Below the pieces are notes generated by a model. It saw only the letters and a program-made list of their open reading frames with translations. It ran no database searches and was not told the origin of the DNA. From assembly GCF_026913015.1 (NCBI RefSeq), contig NZ_JAPTYD010000001.1, positions 186,001 to 250,000 of the forward strand: a DNA stretch of 64,000 bases, read 5' to 3'. Of this stretch, positions 62,536-64,000 are shown piece after piece. This DNA is from Paracoccus benzoatiresistens (GTDB taxonomy: Bacteria > Pseudomonadota > Alphaproteobacteria > Rhodobacterales > Rhodobacteraceae). Position numbers and translations under genes: made by a program. The stretch's first letter is position 1, and each line of letters opens with the position of its first letter.

Positions 62536-63287
62536 GGCGCCCCCGGCAGGACATGGCCAAGGATCGCATCGGCCCAGAGCCCGATCAGCACCGGCGCCAG
62601 CAGCGCCAGCGCCGCCAGGGCCAGCATGATCGCGGCGGGCGAGCCGATGAAGATCACCGGCAGCGCGGGCATGACGCGGTTGATGACGCCCGTCAGCGCC
62701 TGGAACATGAAGCCGCCAAGCGTGAAGGGCGCGGCCAGCAGCATGGCGACCCAGAAGCTGCGGGCGACAAGGCGGATCGCCTCGGTCGCAAGGCCATCCG
62801 CATCGGGCCAACCGCCCGGGGGCCAGATCGCGAGGCTGTCGGCCATCAGCTGCACGATCATTACCGGCAGGCCAAGCGCCATCAGCGCGGCAAGCCCCGC
62901 CAGGTGGAACAGGTTGCCGATGGGATGGGGCGCGGCCTCGTTCTGGCCGCCGACCAGTTGGGACAGCGAGGTGGTGGCCGCGATGGCCGAGGTCGCGATA
63001 TCCAGCGAAAGCGCCAGCAGCCGCAGACCCATGCCGGCGGCAAGCCCGATCAGCGTTTCCCCCGCGGCCTGACCCAGCGTCGCCAGCACGTCACCGGGCG
63101 CTGCCGCGGGCGGCACCAGTCCCGCCAGCATCGGCGTGACGGCCAGCGCGGCGGCCGCGCGCACACGGACCGAGACGACGCGTTCGCCGAGGCCCGGCAG
63201 GACCAGGACCAGCGCCTGGACGCGCAGATAGACCAGCACCCAGGTCCAACTAAGCCCCGGCAGCAGCTGGGCAAGCCCGTCCCACAT
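62532..63287 (-). CDS. fliR: flagellar export apparatus protein FliR
   Basis: A 251-residue polytopic protein of the export gate core, which with FliP and FliQ forms the helical channel. The N-terminus VYLRVQALVLVLPGLGERVVSVRVRAALAL-type region and the LIGLAAGMGLRLLALSLDIA segment are typical. The start ATG overlaps the flhA stop (TGATG) and its stop overlaps flhB. Length matches FliR (about 255-260). Confidence 0.93.
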   Translation of the reverse strand: MWDGLAQLLPGLSWTWVLVYLRVQALVLVLPGLGERVVSVRVRAAAALAVTPMLAGLVPPAAAPGDVLATLGQAAGETLIGLAAGMGLRLLALSLDIATSAIAATTSLSQLVGGQNEAAPHPIGNLFHLAGLAALMALGLPVMIVQLMADSLAIWPPGGWPDADGLATEAIRLVARSFWVAMLLAAPFTLGGFMFQALTGVINRVMPALPVIFIGSPAAIMLALAALALLAPVLIGLWADAILGHVLPGAP

Positions 63288-64000
63288 CAGCCGACCTCGA
63301 TGGTGCCGACCAGCCGCAAGTCGGCGGCTGGGTCGATTTCTTCCAGCCCAAGCACCGGGATCGCGATCCCGTTCGAGCCAAGCACTGCGCGCAGCATCCG
63401 CCGCCGGTGATCCGGCGCGACCAGGACGGTCTGCAGGGCGGGCTCGACAGCCGCCATCGCGCGCCGTGCGGCCTCCAGCAGCTTGCGCGACAGGGCAGGC
63501 GTCATTGCCCCGCCGCCCGCCCGGCCTGTTTCAGCATCGGCGCGGACGAATTCGGCCTCCCATGCCGGGTGCAGCTGCAGGGCCGAGATGCCGCCCGCGG
63601 GATCGCTGTATTGCTGGGTGATCTGGCCGCGCAGGCGCTTGCGCACCAGTTCATAGACCGTTTCGATCTGATCGATGCCGCGGAATTCGGCCATCGCGTC
63701 GACGATCAGGGGCAGGTTGCGGATCGAGACCTTTTCGTCCAGCAGCGCACGCAGCAGCGCCAGAAGCATCTCGGGCGAGACCTTGTCGGGGATCATGCCG
63801 TCGAAATAACGCCGGTTGCGTTCGGCCCGCGCGCCGTCGGACAGGGTCTTCAGCTCCTCGATCTGGCGCTGCATGGCGCCAAGGGTCAAAAGCGCCGAGA
63901 GATTCGCCTTCACGACCTCCATCAGATGGGTGGACAGCACCTCCATCGGGGTGACAACCGTCGCGCCCCGGGTCGCGGCGTCCTCCTGGGCGTTGCGGTC
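63287..64000 (-). CDS. flhA: flagellar export protein FlhA, C-terminal part (partial)
   Basis: The C-terminal 237 residues of FlhA; the gene runs out of the window at 64000. Seen are the cytoplasmic subdomains, with ATRGATVVTPMEVLSTHLMEVV (the conserved VDP/TPMEVLSTHL region), SPEMLLALLRALLDEKVSIRNL and the final YELVRKRLRGQITQQY. It is the upstream gene of fliR and shares the stop/start overlap. The membrane part and chaperone-binding N-terminal cytoplasmic domain are outside the window. Confidence 0.92.
   Translation of the reverse strand, partial: DRNAQEDAATRGATVVTPMEVLSTHLMEVVKANLSALLTLGAMQRQIEELKTLSDGARAERNRRYFDGMIPDKVSPEMLLALLRALLDEKVSIRNLPLIVDAMAEFRGIDQIETVYELVRKRLRGQITQQYSDPAGGISALQLHPAWEAEFVRADAETGRAGGGAMTPALSRKLLEAARRAMAAVEPALQTVLVAPDHRRRMLRAVLGSNGIAIPVLGLEEIDPAADLRLVGTIEVG

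Overview
The window is a gene-dense, GC-rich stretch of chromosome from an alphaproteobacterium, most likely a Rhodobacteraceae/Paracoccaceae member close to Paracoccus. The reasons are gene orders I associate with that group (argS-SPOR-nagZ-scpAB; rpmF-plsX-fabH with ihfA and a MerR gene; mreBCD-mrdA-rodA), a phosphatidylcholine synthase, a VPLPA-CTERM surface protein, a double-domain dCTP deaminase and many ATGA, GTGA and TGATG start/stop overlaps. The genus is inferred from gene content; no rRNA or other taxonomic marker lies in the window. I saw no insertion sequence, prophage, integron or CRISPR array.

Layout. 0-7.2 kb: sulfurtransferase plus aminotransferase, comEC, gltX and gltA with a strong terminator. 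7.2-14.4 kb: an SDR, aminopeptidase P, a metal-dependent hydrolase, recJ, glpX, bolA and a J-domain protein. 14.4-18 kb: lnt and a DEAD-box helicase with a repetitive basic tail. 18-25 kb: argS, a SPOR protein, nagZ, scpA, scpB, a small basic protein and a THUMP methyltransferase. 25-31 kb, mostly minus strand: a DUF177 gene, rpmF, plsX, fabH, ihfA, a MerR regulator, tRNA-Pro(GGG) and dcd, with a DksA-like zinc-finger gene on the opposite strand between fabH and ihfA. 30.9-38.5 kb: bamE, a serine hydrolase, SseB-like, pcs, a lone solute-binding protein, a DUF2254 membrane protein, then a leucine-rich leader peptide and leuA. 38.8-39.4 kb: a VPLPA-CTERM protein between terminators. 39.6-46.1 kb: the rod-shape operon mreB-mreC-mreD-mrdA-rodA ending in a hydroxyacid dehydrogenase. 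46.2-49.3 kb: heme oxygenase and bacteriophytochrome kinase, a self-contained red-light sensor. 49.5-51.9 kb: two transporters. 51.9-57 kb: a malonate utilisation locus, matR divergent from matC-matA-matB. 57.1-60.8 kb: zinT behind a Zur-like dyad, a Tat-exported glucan protein and an EEP-fold protein. 61.1 kb to the end: the 3' end of a flagellar export operon (flhA partial, fliR, flhB and a small coiled-coil gene).

Beyond ordinary housekeeping content, the items most worth attention are the leuA leader peptide with mutually exclusive downstream hairpins; two families of intergenic inverted repeats placed just after stop codons, which in places supply the neighbouring gene's stop codon or RBS; the tRNA-Pro terminator that doubles as the 5' leader of dcd; the orphan VPLPA-CTERM protein; the bphO-bphP pair with an HWE kinase and built-in receiver; and paired dyads between matR and matC. 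Many long open frames lie antisense to these genes; I regard them as composition artefacts.
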